From contig JBCCVR010000011.1 in the NCBI GenBank assembly GCA_039194995.1, positions 3,355 to 67,354 on the forward strand: a stretch of 64,000 nt of DNA. Reading direction: 5' to 3'. The position numbers and the translations under genes are program-made. The notes below the pieces were generated by a model. It was not told the DNA's origin and did no database searches. It saw only the letters and a program-made list of their open reading frames with translations. The stretch comes from CCY15215 sp039194995 (lineage in GTDB: Bacteria; Cyanobacteriota; Cyanobacteriia; Cyanobacteriales; Spirulinaceae). Positions 8,501 through 16,957 of this stretch are shown piece after piece. Numbering within the stretch: the stretch's first letter is position 1; each line of letters begins with the position of its first letter.

Positions 8501-11341
8501 GCCCAATATATCTCGTTCTAACAGGGAGATGAGATCGATATTGATATAACCCATTGCATCTAATTGATCCGAGGCGCTTGCTTTTTCAACGGTCAATCGC
8601 GACCCGTTCCATGCAAAGATAGCATCGAGAGGGCGATCGATGAGAGAAACGCCTTCATTGAGATGAATCTTTCCTTTCGCATTGAGGGCAGTGGGTTTGA
8701 AATTCGCTAAGTTTGCGTTAACATTTATATTTCCATCTAAAATGCCTCGCAATTCTGAAGAAACGCGACTCACTTGCAGGCCGCGAGGCACGAGATTGGC
8801 TTGTAAATTCCCCGTTTCTAAGAGGATAGTATTCGCGGTGATTTTGCCTCCTGCTGCGGCGATCGCCCCCGTCCCTGTGGCGCGAATTCCTTGCAGATTG
8901 AGAGCATTTAAAGACCCGGTAACGTTCAAATTTCCTGCCGCGATCGCTTCTAAATCCGGGGGAATTTGCGGGGTAATCTGACTGGGGGCAATTCCTTCCG
9001 CCGCGATCGCTGCTTGCCAGTTGCCCTCCTTAACTGTAAATCTCGCTTGTGCCGTTCCGCCTGCTAAATTTTCTACATTTCCCGTTCCTTGAATGGCAAC
9101 GCGATCTAAGTCAAATGCTAGTTTTCGATCCGGTAATAGTCGATAATTGAGTTCGGCATTTCCAGCCACAATTCCGAGAGATTCGCGGTTAATTTTCAGA
9201 TCCGCAGGTAAAGTAATTAAACGCGATAACTCTGATAATTGAATCCCATCGGCAGTAACTTTAGCCGAGAAGGTATTATTCACAAATTCAAACCCCGTTG
9301 TACTGCCTTCTCCTCCCGCAATTCCTAGCCCCATTTTTCCCATTCCTGTAACTTGTTCTGGGAAAAATCCGGTGAGAGTTCCCTCGATTTGCATTTCTCC
9401 GGACAGAGTTTCTAACGGAGGTAAAGGAAAGCGATCGCGCAGAGAACTGGGAATCATTCTTTCAACATTTACCCCAGAAGAACGAGCGATCGTCGAGAAT
9501 TGACCTCTCGTAAAATTCAGATCGTTAATTTGCATTCGTCCCCCGGCAAGATTGAGGATGGCATCGCCGCGAACGATCGCATTATCGACAATAGCAGCGA
9601 GATCGAAGTTTGCCAAAGAACCCGATAAATTTAGCTTTGCATTCGCTTTACCAACTTGCTTTTCGATCGCTTCAGGCAGGGGAATTACTTGTCCCAAACC
9701 GACATCGGAAACAAGAATCGTCCCGCCATAGCGACCGTCTTTTACTTGGATATTATTGACTGTAACTCGCCCTTCTCCTAAGAGAACATTGCTGCTAATC
9801 GTCGCATTAAAATCCTGCCAATTGTCGAGAGGAACGGCAACTCGCGATCGCGCTGACAAACTCCCCAGATTAAACGGCAATCCCTGTAATTTAATATTGT
9901 ATAAATCGGCAAAATTCGTGGCAGAGAGATCGTTAACATTGATATTGGCGATCGCTTCTTTTTCCGGCAAACTTAAATAGGCATCTCCAGTAATTTCTCC
10001 CCCCAAAGCTGGATTGACAGTAAAGCGATCGACCGTCAAGATTCGCTGATTGACAGCGAGATCGAAATCGGCATCAATTGTATTTAACGCAATGCGATCC
10101 AGTCTGGGAAAGGTGCACGATCGTTGCGATAAGCAAGCATTTCTGACAGTTCCCGATAGCTGAATGCGATCGAAATCTCCCGTTAATTCGCTATCAACAG
10201 AAATCGCCCCCGAAAAAGGAATATCGGGCGGTTCGATCTCCATTGTTTTGAAGAGAGTCGAAAATTCTACAGGGTTTACCGTTGCTCTAACATCAAATCC
10301 CGATTCTTCCGATACCGTCCCGTTAACCGTTGTCGCAATTTCTCCCAAATAAGCGGTAATATCTTCCAATTTTGCGGTTTTCTCCTGCAAGCGAATCTTT
10401 CCTTGAGGAATAGTGAGGGGTTGAGCAATAATATCGCTCGCAACGGCAATTTTAGCGATCGTTAAAATTCCATCAATTGACGGCAAACTCTCCACAGAAA
10501 AAGGATTACCTGCGATATCAATCGTTGCATTAATGCTGGCTTCTCCTTGCAAATCGGCGATGCGAAATTGTTCGAGACGGAGGGGGATAATATTTTTAAA
10601 TTCTGCTAGATTAACTTGACTTGCCGTAACATTTAACTTGGCTCTTAAATTGGGAATTCTTTTCTCGGGAACGACCCCTTGACCCTGAACCGAGAATGTT
10701 CCTCCTTCGGGGAAAAATCCTTCTAAAGCCGCGACTTGAATATCCTCGTACCTATCTTTTAGATGCACGATCGCCCTTGTTGCCGTGACGCTAATAGGAG
10801 GCTGGAACTTGTCGTCTGGGTAGCGACCGACGGCGGTTAAATTACTATCAAAGACCCGGACGGTAGAGACATTAACGGTAATGGGAAAATTGCTTTTTGG
10901 AAAAGGGGGAATATCCAACCAATTGCGCTTTTCTCGCTGTTCGAGATAAGCCTCGGCTTCAATCAGGGCGATATCTAAATTTAACTTGCGCTGGGTGAGA
11001 ATAATGAGAGGATTGTAACGAACGCGAATACTCTGCACCGTCGCCGTATCTGGTTGTTCTTTGGTTGCGGGAATCACCGTTCTTCCCAAACGCAATCCCG
11101 TGAGAGAAAACATTTCCACATCCCCCAATTCTACCTCTCGTTGCAGTAGATTTTCGAGGACGCTTTCCACTTGGGGACCGAGAAAGCGAGGTGCGAGAAA
11201 ATGTTGTACGAGAAGCCAAATAATTGCGAGACTGCTGGCAGTTCCACCGCTTAAAATAAGAAAAAACCGCAACCAAAAATTGCGCCTGCGTCGGGGGGGT
11301 GGGGTATCTCGGCGACCGCCGGATCCGGGCAACAGATTCAT
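5510..11341 (-). CDS. tamB: TamB-like translocation and assembly module protein
   Basis: A very long protein (1943 residues) with a basic N-terminus, one membrane segment at about 22-45, and then a repetitive beta-strand-rich body that fills almost the whole length. The C-terminal 400 residues match the TamB/DUF490 domain, ending in a porin-like strand pattern and a terminal phenylalanine (SVEFETRF). TamB proteins span the periplasm as hydrophobic-groove beta-taco filaments; they work with an outer-membrane Omp85 partner and move phospholipids or help outer-membrane protein assembly. The plant chloroplast counterpart is TIC236. No Omp85 gene is in this window. Repeated acidic/amide motifs such as GxxGxINLxANLS recur throughout. 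The ATG at 11341 is followed by a basic, Pro/Arg-rich start typical of a signal anchor. Confidence 0.9.
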   Translation of the reverse strand: MNLLPGSGGRRDTPPPRRRRNFWLRFFLILSGGTASSLAIIWLLVQHFLAPRFLGPQVESVLENLLQREVELGDVEMFSLTGLRLGRTVIPATKEQPDTATVQSIRVRYNPLIILTQRKLNLDIALIEAEAYLEQREKRNWLDIPPFPKSNFPITVNVSTVRVFDSNLTAVGRYPDDKFQPPISVTATRAIVHLKDRYEDIQVAALEGFFPEGGTFSVQGQGVVPEKRIPNLRAKLNVTASQVNLAEFKNIIPLRLEQFRIADLQGEASINATIDIAGNPFSVESLPSIDGILTIAKIAVASDIIAQPLTIPQGKIRLQEKTAKLEDITAYLGEIATTVNGTVSEESGFDVRATVNPVEFSTLFKTMEIEPPDIPFSGAISVDSELTGDFDRIQLSGTVRNACLSQRSCTFPRLDRIALNTIDADFDLAVNQRILTVDRFTVNPALGGEITGDAYLSLPEKEAIANINVNDLSATNFADLYNIKLQGLPFNLGSLSARSRVAVPLDNWQDFNATISSNVLLGEGRVTVNNIQVKDGRYGGTILVSDVGLGQVIPLPEAIEKQVGKANAKLNLSGSLANFDLAAIVDNAIVRGDAILNLAGGRMQINDLNFTRGQFSTIARSSGVNVERMIPSSLRDRFPLPPLETLSGEMQIEGTLTGFFPEQVTGMGKMGLGIAGGEGSTTGFEFVNNTFSAKVTADGIQLSELSRLITLPADLKINRESLGIVAGNAELNYRLLPDRKLAFDLDRVAIQGTGNVENLAGGTAQARFTVKEGNWQAAIAAEGIAPSQITPQIPPDLEAIAAGNLNVTGSLNALNLQGIRATGTGAIAAAGGKITANTILLETGNLQANLVPRGLQVSRVSSELRGILDGNINVNANLANFKPTALNAKGKIHLNEGVSLIDRPLDAIFAWNGSRLTVEKASASDQLDAMGYINIDLISLLERDILGALGGFNFDANVQNIDLARVKTEIARYTALGLDGENVSLSGLVGFAGEVSGSLRSPSLQGQVSLDNVAFNQLVLDPVLSGEVKFVPGEGGNADIRGQRDRIVATVDRNYLPETFAINLDELTATGEREGNTLNAAIANFPLTLAKATAPLHLVPRIIAAQPLAGNLEGNFAIDLQTWEATGNVAIADPVFGPVSGDRFSGNVAYANGAISLQEGDLSEGETQYLLDARLSQMFSDPQIQGDVKITNGDIQDLLKTFRLKDFQDFLRLARTLERDAPGEAEDLNTLAVGSSQKISILDRLRRLSEIQTLLDLQEEERRRAFPVPPLADLRGNFDGTIQLSAKLREGFGGTDAEFDLSGLDWDWGSFAVETVVAKGSIEQGLITLLPLELKAGDGFVQASGTYGGQGISGKVDVTEFPILLLQDLLPLPPAIGFGGRINLTANLSGTQENPQARGRVDIADAQINDTDVYSAEGTFSYNKARLRFSGRSLLAEEGTPLTVTGVIPYRLPIPIALPPEDTSLSLKAQLKDDGLAIINILTRQQLEWEDGKGEVDVEVDGFIDPESKRLTQLVADGKILLEDGTVNLQVVPDPITNLNGEIALNFDRIDVKQLTGKFGGGDIVATGTLPTFSASPQENPLIIDLDTLALNLKGLLQGDILGQVQITGSAIEPRISGALEVANGSLQVLGAAGASGGGLPGGHTAIAEAVSFDDLQLTLTDNFAIEQQPILQFIAGGRFWVNGTLADLQPRGTINLNRGFVNLFTSTLRLDGSYDNIARFVPERGLDPELDLLLVGSVLETSRPVIRNDTITSEIRDTPTNVGSVQTLRVEAKVTSTAFELADSLKTSAATGGQPAQQILTLNSTPQRSETEIIALLGGGFINAVAGGDNTALAGGLANIAGTALLGGVENQIADAFGLDSFSIFPAEAIDDTGRTGTLGVAVELGKDFGRRFSISVLQYLTPPDQPTRFNTQYRLNDDFTVRGSTDFSGDSRLSVEFETRF

Positions 11342-11394
11342 GTTATCTCGCTCCTCTCACACTCTCTGAATTATGAACGAAGATCGAACAATTG

Positions 11395-12093
11395 ATGAAA
11401 GTATCAGATGAATTTTGGCAGCTTCTCCCAGAAATTTTCCATTCCCCCGATCGCGCGGTTCGGGTTTGGCGATGCAATCTCAAATTCCCCCCCGTGACGG
11501 TGGAAGCCCTAGAAAAGTTGCTGGAGGAGGAGGAAAAGACAAAAGCAGGGCGGTTTCATTTCCAAGAGGATCGCGATCGCTATATCCTCGGGCGGGGGCT
11601 GTTGCGGCTATTATTGGGGCATCATCTGCAACGAGACCCCCAAAGCCTACAATTTGCCTATTCTGCCAAAGGAAAGCCCTTTTTGCCCGATGAAGCGGTG
11701 CAATTTAATATTTCCCATTCTGGGGACTTTGTGCTGTTGGGGATGAGTCGCGATCGCGCGATCGGCGTTGATGTAGAACAAATTCGCCCCCTTCCCGATG
11801 CCTTAAAGTTGGCACAACGTTTCTTCTGCGAGGCAGAATGGGAGAAGATTCGCAGTTTACCCTCAAATTTAACCTCAAGAGCATTTTTCACGGCTTGGAC
11901 GCGCAAAGAGGCATTTCTCAAGGCGACGGGAGAGGGCATAGTAGGACTGCAAGATGTAGAAGTTTCTCTCTTGCCCGACGAACCCGCCCGAATTTATCGC
12001 ATTGAGGGAAAAATTGCGACAGAATGGCAGTTAGAATCTCTCGATCTGGGTGAGGACTATGTAGGGGCTATGGTGGTCTCAACCTTAGAATAG
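11395..12093 (+). CDS. 4'-phosphopantetheinyl transferase (Sfp/HetI type)
   Basis: A 232-residue protein with the Sfp-type signatures: IGVDVEQIR (about 122-130), whose acidic residues bind Mg and CoA, and the downstream FTAWTRKEAFLKATGEG (about 163-179). Enzymes of this family move the 4'-phosphopantetheine arm from CoA to carrier proteins of fatty acid, polyketide and non-ribosomal peptide synthases. Cyanobacterial members are often called HetI and can serve all carrier proteins of the cell. The start is the ATG at 11395, directly preceded by a TTG in frame. It diverges from tamB, with about 50 bases between the starts. The GNAT gene follows 37 bases after its stop. Confidence 0.9.
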   Translation: MKVSDEFWQLLPEIFHSPDRAVRVWRCNLKFPPVTVEALEKLLEEEEKTKAGRFHFQEDRDRYILGRGLLRLLLGHHLQRDPQSLQFAYSAKGKPFLPDEAVQFNISHSGDFVLLGMSRDRAIGVDVEQIRPLPDALKLAQRFFCEAEWEKIRSLPSNLTSRAFFTAWTRKEAFLKATGEGIVGLQDVEVSLLPDEPARIYRIEGKIATEWQLESLDLGEDYVGAMVVSTLE

Positions 12094-12130
12094 ATTCTAA
12101 TCAAAGTTGTTACGGAGGAGAATCCCGCTC

Positions 12131-12733
12131 GTGGAAAAGCACGCCGATCGCGTCGAAATACTATCTGAAGCGCAACGTAGCGAGGCCATTGATGTACTCC
12201 AAAGCGCGTTTCACAACCATCCCATGTTTCCCTCCGATCCGACAGGCCGCCGATCGCATTTGATGGTTGTGGCTATTCTTGATGCGTTTGCGGGCGCACC
12301 CGATGCGACTCTATTAGGTATCTCTCGCGAGGGTAAATTGGCGTGCGTGGCATTCACATTCACCTATGGTTACGAGCCAAGCGGTCTAACCGTAGCATTG
12401 TTCTTGTGGCGTATGGTGAGAGCTTTAGGCTGGCAGACATTTCGCGGGATGGGGCAGGCAATGTCTGAAAAGCATGGGGGCGACGGGCAACGGTTAGAAC
12501 TGATGCTGTTAGGCACGCGCAATGGCTATCAAGGTCAGGGCTTAGGCCGCACGATGCTGCGCTACCTCTTCGACTTTGCTCGCGAAAGAGGTTACGCATC
12601 TGTGGTACTCGAAACCTCCAAGCAGACTCCAGCCTTTGAATTCTACCGACACGAAGGCTTCGTACTGGAAAAGGAAATACCATTGCCAACAATTTCTCTG
12701 TGTATGATGCGCCGGCCTTCAGAAGGAGTTTGA
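12131..12733 (+). CDS. GNAT family N-acetyltransferase
   Basis: A 200-residue protein with the GNAT acetyl-CoA-binding motif (LLGTRNGYQGQGLGRTML, around residues 136-153), followed by a helix and the C-terminal motif with TPAFEFYRHEGFV. These enzymes acetylate an amine on a small molecule or protein; the substrate is not readable here. I chose the GTG at 12131 because a strong ribosome-binding site, GGAGGAG (12114-12120), lies ten bases before it. The upstream TTG at 12107 would have no such site and would place the Shine-Dalgarno sequence inside the gene. It follows the phosphopantetheinyl transferase closely and may share its transcript. Confidence 0.85.
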   Translation: MEKHADRVEILSEAQRSEAIDVLQSAFHNHPMFPSDPTGRRSHLMVVAILDAFAGAPDATLLGISREGKLACVAFTFTYGYEPSGLTVALFLWRMVRALGWQTFRGMGQAMSEKHGGDGQRLELMLLGTRNGYQGQGLGRTMLRYLFDFARERGYASVVLETSKQTPAFEFYRHEGFVLEKEIPLPTISLCMMRRPSEGV

Positions 12734-12814
12734 CATTCCCCCACGACATCGAGAGATCGAACCTTTAAGAAGTTTTTCCGTCTGTATTGTTTGTCCGAAC
12801 GTATCAGGGAAACC

Positions 12815-13501
12815 ATGAAAGAGAAACTGTTGGGACTTTTAGCGCTCCTAAGTACGACTTTAACCCTTCCTGCTTTTGCCGTTGAACCCGCTTTAGTGGA
12901 TTATCGAGATCGCGTTTCTTGGTCGGAGGTAGAGTACAGTGAGTTTGATGGCTTGTACGTGAACGATCGCCATACGGGCATTGGCGGACGGCGGGATTAT
13001 TTTGTCAGTCAGTGGAGTAAATCTGGCATTCGCTTAACCGTCCGAGATAGTTTTGTTGCCAGCGTTTCTATTGTCAGTCGCGTCCGGTATCGTTCGCGGC
13101 GAAAATACAATCATCATCGGGAACGATGGGAAACAGTTTCCATTCCTCGAACCGTCCGAGAAAGGGTGGAGAATTGGAGCTATAACGACTACACTCCCAG
13201 CGCTATTCATTTTATAATCGACGGCGATCGCTATACTTATACCGAGGGAGAAGTCTCCCCAGAACTTGCCAATGCTCTCGCGAATGCTCCCATTGAAAAC
13301 ATGACCATTCGCCTCGAATTTGCCGAGACCAATCAACGAGATATCAAGCCCTTAATGGAAGTCGAAATTGGCAAAGGCACGGTGAGGGCATGGCGACAAG
13401 TCTTTGCAGAAACGAGCGATCGCGCCGAAATTCAAAGCATTATCGATCGCGACAAAGACCGCGATCGCCCCAGCATCGAACCAAGGGAAAACCGTCGTTA
13501 A
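12815..13501 (+). CDS. Unrecognised secreted protein
   Basis: A 228-residue protein with a clean signal peptide: KEK, then a Leu-rich core, then TLPAFA with likely cleavage after Ala at about residue 22. The mature part has an Arg/Tyr-rich middle (about 95-130, with RYRSRRKYNHHRERW) and predicted beta strands. The C-terminal tail is strongly charged (DRDKDRDRPSIEPRENRR). No enzyme motif is seen. The ATG at 12815 is preferred over an upstream TTG at 12791 because it starts exactly at the basic end of the signal peptide. The likely location is the periplasm or outside the cell. No known family comes to mind. Confidence 0.75.
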   Translation: MKEKLLGLLALLSTTLTLPAFAVEPALVDYRDRVSWSEVEYSEFDGLYVNDRHTGIGGRRDYFVSQWSKSGIRLTVRDSFVASVSIVSRVRYRSRRKYNHHRERWETVSIPRTVRERVENWSYNDYTPSAIHFIIDGDRYTYTEGEVSPELANALANAPIENMTIRLEFAETNQRDIKPLMEVEIGKGTVRAWRQVFAETSDRAEIQSIIDRDKDRDRPSIEPRENRR

Positions 13502-13589
13502 TGCAAATCGCGGAACGGGTAAGAGACGATCGCGATTGTAAAGTTCAACCTAAAATACTCATGAACCAATTATCAACCACGATGTTGCA

Positions 13590-13660
13590 CGGGGGGTTTG
13601 GGGGCGGTGCTGCGCCCACAAGGGGGGGGGACTGGGGGGGAGACCGCCCCCCCAAGAACT
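13590..13660 (+). repeat. G-run intergenic element with a G/C inverted repeat
   Basis: Several runs of five to nine G (starting at 13591, 13600, 13622 and 13634) alternate with short spacers, and a C-run (around 13647-13653) can pair with the G-runs. The element lies in the 284-base gap before the aldehyde dehydrogenase. Such G-rich blocks can form a hairpin or a G-quadruplex and are often dispersed intergenic repeats. The rest of this gap shows nothing else convincing. Confidence 0.5.
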
Positions 13661-13785
13661 TCGGGTTTTCGGATGGTGTTAATGATTACTCTAACTCATG
13701 CTTTTACCGACAGATTTCAAGATAAGTTGTCCAGATGAGGAACAAGGAAAGATAAAATGAGTAGCGAGAAGATTAAGCGATCGCA

Positions 13786-15252
13786 ATGGTTTTACCCAAT
13801 TACATCGATGGAGAATGGCAACCGTCAAACGGGACGGAAATTATCGAGATTATTAATCCCGCAACGCGAGAAATCCTCGATCGCGTCCCCCTATCCAGTC
13901 GTGCAGATGTGGAAAATGCCGTACAAGCTGCCGCAACAGCCTTTCCCGCTTGGCGTAAAACCCCTCCCCTCGCCCGCATTCAATATTTGTTTAAATTAAA
14001 AACATTACTCGAAGAAAACTTAGATGAATTGTGCCGCATTATTACTCAAGAATGCGGCAAAACCTTGGCAGAATCTAAAGGAGAATGGCAGAGGGCGATC
14101 GAAAATGTCGAGGTTGCCTGCGGCGTTCCCACCCTCATGCAAGGATATAACTTGGAAGATATCGCCCGGGGCATCGACGAAATCATGATTCGCCAACCCG
14201 TGGGTATTACGGCAATTATCGCCCCATTTAATTTTCCGGGGATGATTCCCTTTTGGTTTTTACCCTATGCGATCGCCTGCGGTAATACAGTCATCGTCAA
14301 ACCCTCGGAAAAAGTCCCCCTGACCATGCAACGGGTTTTCGAACTCTTGCAACAAACGGGTTTACCCAAAGGCATCGTTAATTTAGTTAATGGAGCCAGA
14401 GAAGCCGTTGATGCCATCTTAGAACATCCCCAGATCCGGGCGGTGAGTTTTGTCGGCTCATCTCCCGTCGCCAAATATGTCTACGGAAAAGCCGCCAGTC
14501 ACGGCAAACGAGTCCAGTGCCAAGGGGGAGCCAAAAACCCCATTATTATTCTGCCCGATGCCGATCGCGCCCTCACGACGAAAATTGCCGCCGATAGTGC
14601 CTTTGGTTGTGCGGGTCAGCGATGTTTGGCCGCTTCTTTAGCCGTGACGGTGGGAGAGGCAAAAGATTGGTTTGTAGAAGCGATCGCGGAAACCGCAGCC
14701 ACTCGCGTCGTCGGTAACGGCTTAGAAGAGGGAGTGCAAATGGGCCCGGTCATTAACGCCCAAAGTCAAGAGAGAATATCCGGACTGGTGGGAGATGCGA
14801 TCGCAGCCGGGGCAAAACCGTTAGTAGACGGACGCAATGCGAAAATTTCCGGGTATGAAAACGGCTATTTTATCCGGCCGACCCTTCTAACTGAAGTCGA
14901 TCCCGCCGGAATGCTGGCTAAAACCGAGGTTTTCGGACCCGTTTTGGGCACGATCGCACTGGAGACCATCGACGAAGCGATCGCCCTTGTCAATAGCGGA
15001 CAATGGGGCAATATGGCCTGTTTATTCACCTCTAGCGGGGCCGCGGCCAGAAAGTTCCGTTACGAAGCTGAAGCGGGGAATATCGGCATTAATATTGGCG
15101 TGGCGGCACCGATGGCATTCTTCCCATTTAGCGGTTGGAAAGAGAGTTTTTTCGGGGATCTCCACGGTCAGGGCAAACAGGCGATCGAGTTTTTTACTCA
15201 AACTAAAGTAGTCGTCGAACGATGGTTTGATGATTGGACGCGACAATTTTAA
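13786..15252 (+). CDS. mmsA: Aldehyde dehydrogenase of the methylmalonate-semialdehyde dehydrogenase type
   Basis: A 488-residue protein with the full aldehyde dehydrogenase fold: the NAD-binding region with APFNFPGMIPFW (about 145-156), the VKPSEKVP segment and the GxxPVAK turn, and the catalytic cysteine Cys280 in CAGQRCLA. The AGQRC context, the QGGAKN segment before it and the C-terminal FPFSGWKESFFGDLHGQGK are typical of MmsA (CoA-acylating methylmalonate semialdehyde dehydrogenase) rather than of ordinary ALDHs, which have GQxC with an upstream catalytic Glu. Known MmsA converts methylmalonate or malonate semialdehyde plus CoA to propionyl- or acetyl-CoA in valine/inositol breakdown. 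No such pathway genes are adjacent, so the physiological substrate is open. The stop codon overlaps that of the next, convergent gene. Confidence 0.85.
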   Translation: MVLPNYIDGEWQPSNGTEIIEIINPATREILDRVPLSSRADVENAVQAAATAFPAWRKTPPLARIQYLFKLKTLLEENLDELCRIITQECGKTLAESKGEWQRAIENVEVACGVPTLMQGYNLEDIARGIDEIMIRQPVGITAIIAPFNFPGMIPFWFLPYAIACGNTVIVKPSEKVPLTMQRVFELLQQTGLPKGIVNLVNGAREAVDAILEHPQIRAVSFVGSSPVAKYVYGKAASHGKRVQCQGGAKNPIIILPDADRALTTKIAADSAFGCAGQRCLAASLAVTVGEAKDWFVEAIAETAATRVVGNGLEEGVQMGPVINAQSQERISGLVGDAIAAGAKPLVDGRNAKISGYENGYFIRPTLLTEVDPAGMLAKTEVFGPVLGTIALETIDEAIALVNSGQWGNMACLFTSSGAAARKFRYEAEAGNIGINIGVAAPMAFFPFSGWKESFFGDLHGQGKQAIEFFTQTKVVVERWFDDWTRQF

Positions 15253-16229
15253 CCCTGCAAATAGGTTTGACGATATTCTTCTCGTGCCATTTTCTCGGCT
15301 TCCTCCCGCGTCCATCGAGATAAAGAAGGAAGTTGGGGAATATTTGAATATTGACGGGGCAAAGGTCGCCCGTAAATATCAAAAATAACTTGCGCGATCG
15401 CCCGACAGCAAGCCCCCGGATGGCGAACGATTTGTTCTTCGCAAAATCGAATCACAATCCAGCCTCGACTGAGAAAAAAATAATTGCGATCGCGATCGCA
15501 ATCGATAAAATGAATGGGTTGTCGAGTCTGGAACGCATAAGGCTCATCGATTTCGATATCGATATGCAATCCATTTTCATCAATATAAGCAAAATCGGCA
15601 GTGTAGGAAAAGCCTCGATCAAATTTAGGATTATGTAATGTTTTCCCAACATAAATCTTGCCCGGAAAATTTATTTTTAAATCACTTTCAAATTTCTTTT
15701 CACTTTGGCCTCGTGCAGGGCGATTATTCTGACCTGGTTTGACTGTTTTCGCCAATTGTTCCTGCATGGGAGCAAAAACAACTTTACAATCGTTTTCCCA
15801 TTGTGCGAGCAAGCGATCGCTTTCCTGTTTCTTCTGTTGAAATTTGGTGAAAGCGATTTGATATGCCCGATCTCGATCCTGATATTGTTGTAATTTTTTG
15901 GAATAATTGCGTTTCCGTGCTACGTTAATTTTGTGTTGCTCCCGGCGATCGTAGTATAAGAAAAAAACGAAAGTAAGTGTCAAAAAAAACAGGGAAATGA
16001 TGCCTAAAAATGGTATAATATTAGTAAAATATATTCCCAAAGAAAAACCGAACAGACCAAAAATCAGTATTAAAGAACTGGGTTTAAAATTGAATTGTTG
16101 CAGTATTTTTCTGGGTAATTGAGGACGTTTTGGTTCTTTAAAATAAGGGATGTCGGGACGAGGTGGCATGGGAGCTAAACATCGCTCTATGTTCAGTGGA
16201 ATCAAAACAATTGGATAAGAGGAATCCAT
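15249..16229 (-). CDS. Membrane-anchored protein with a nuclease-like (DUF559/Vsr-type) C-terminal domain
   Basis: A 326-residue protein with two hydrophobic segments at about 51-69 and 71-93, a Lys/Gln-rich probable coiled coil at about 98-165, and a C-terminal domain at about 180-300. That domain has ADFAYID (Asp212), LHIDIEIDE (Glu226, Asp228) and later FIDCDRDRNYFFLSRGWIVIRF (about 241-262). This order matches the PD-(D/E)XK fold as seen in DUF559 and Vsr proteins: an Asp, an E-x-D/K strand, a D-x-x-RD helix and a GW-x-V-x-RF strand. The lysine of the classical motif is replaced by Asp, so activity is not certain. An alternative ATG exists at 16169. The gene is tail-to-tail with the aldehyde dehydrogenase; the stops overlap. 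Confidence 0.65.
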   Translation of the reverse strand: MDSSYPIVLIPLNIERCLAPMPPRPDIPYFKEPKRPQLPRKILQQFNFKPSSLILIFGLFGFSLGIYFTNIIPFLGIISLFFLTLTFVFFLYYDRREQHKINVARKRNYSKKLQQYQDRDRAYQIAFTKFQQKKQESDRLLAQWENDCKVVFAPMQEQLAKTVKPGQNNRPARGQSEKKFESDLKINFPGKIYVGKTLHNPKFDRGFSYTADFAYIDENGLHIDIEIDEPYAFQTRQPIHFIDCDRDRNYFFLSRGWIVIRFCEEQIVRHPGACCRAIAQVIFDIYGRPLPRQYSNIPQLPSLSRWTREEAEKMAREEYRQTYLQG

Positions 16230-16266
16230 TATTAATTGCGATCTCGTTTGTTGTTTGCAGATAAAA

Positions 16267-16839
16267 CTAACTATTTGCTGACAATTGTTTTAATTTTCTC
16301 TCCACGCTTTTGGGATCGTCAATTCCCAAAAAACCGATTTCTTGAGTGTAAGTGCGGCCTTTGCTAGTCGTATGAGTCGAGGTAGTAATAATAATATCTC
16401 CCGTTCCATCTCTCCTTTCTCTCCGGAAAATCTCTTGGAGTTGTTTGGGGGAGTAACTTCTAATGGTAACGTTTCTAATCCCGCTCTCAAACGCAATTGC
16501 TCTGCGATCGGTAATGACATAGGCAGTAGAACGGGCTTTCAACCAAACCCAAAAAGGCGAGGTAAGCATCCCGAAACCGATTGCAACAAACGGAATGCCG
16601 AAAAGTGGAAATAAATGCTCTTCCGGCTTAAATCCGTCGCTGAAGTTGGGTAATTGAAAGCCAGAAGCGCCGTACATCCAAAAGATTGCAAATGCCGTCC
16701 AGGGAATGGCAAACAGAAAAGAGTTGATTGAAGCGGCTGTAAAAAAACGCGGTTTTGGTTGTCCGATCCAGTCGATGAACTCGCCGGGATCGAGTTCGCG
16801 ATCGATAATTTTGCGCAGTTTTTTGGGAATTGCTTTCAT
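16267..16839 (-). CDS. Bacterial PH-domain membrane protein
   Basis: A 190-residue protein with a cytoplasmic N-terminus (ELDPGEFIDWIGQPKPR), two hydrophobic segments (about 35-55 and 80-105) and a C-terminal bacterial PH (YdbS-like) domain. The domain begins at STAYVITDRRAIA, the usual hallmark of this fold, and continues with a strand-rich part containing Thr/Ser repeats. The ATG at 16839 is chosen because GAGAG lies just upstream; the frame could begin eight codons earlier at a TTG. Such proteins sit in the inner membrane and have no firmly known role. It is about 40 bases upstream of the nuclease-like gene on the same strand and probably shares its transcript. Confidence 0.75.
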   Translation of the reverse strand: MKAIPKKLRKIIDRELDPGEFIDWIGQPKPRFFTAASINSFLFAIPWTAFAIFWMYGASGFQLPNFSDGFKPEEHLFPLFGIPFVAIGFGMLTSPFWVWLKARSTAYVITDRRAIAFESGIRNVTIRSYSPKQLQEIFRRERRDGTGDIIITTSTHTTSKGRTYTQEIGFLGIDDPKSVERKLKQLSANS

Positions 16840-16957
16840 GATTCTCTCACTCAATCCTACCAAGAATCAATATATCGAAAAACAACCCAGACGATCGCAA
16901 CCCTCCCCAAATTCCGAGCGATCGCGCTACAGTAAAACAAGTCTCTGGTTTTGAACC

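Noticed and set aside
12107..12130. Upstream TTG start for the GNAT gene
   Set aside because: It would place the strong GGAGGAG site inside the coding sequence; the GTG at 12131 has that site at the right distance.
13757..13999. An ATG with a good AAGGAAAG upstream, 29 bases before the aldehyde dehydrogenase start
   Set aside because: Its frame is a shifted reading of the dehydrogenase gene with no domain. I kept the ATG at 13786; a short leader peptide cannot be ruled out.
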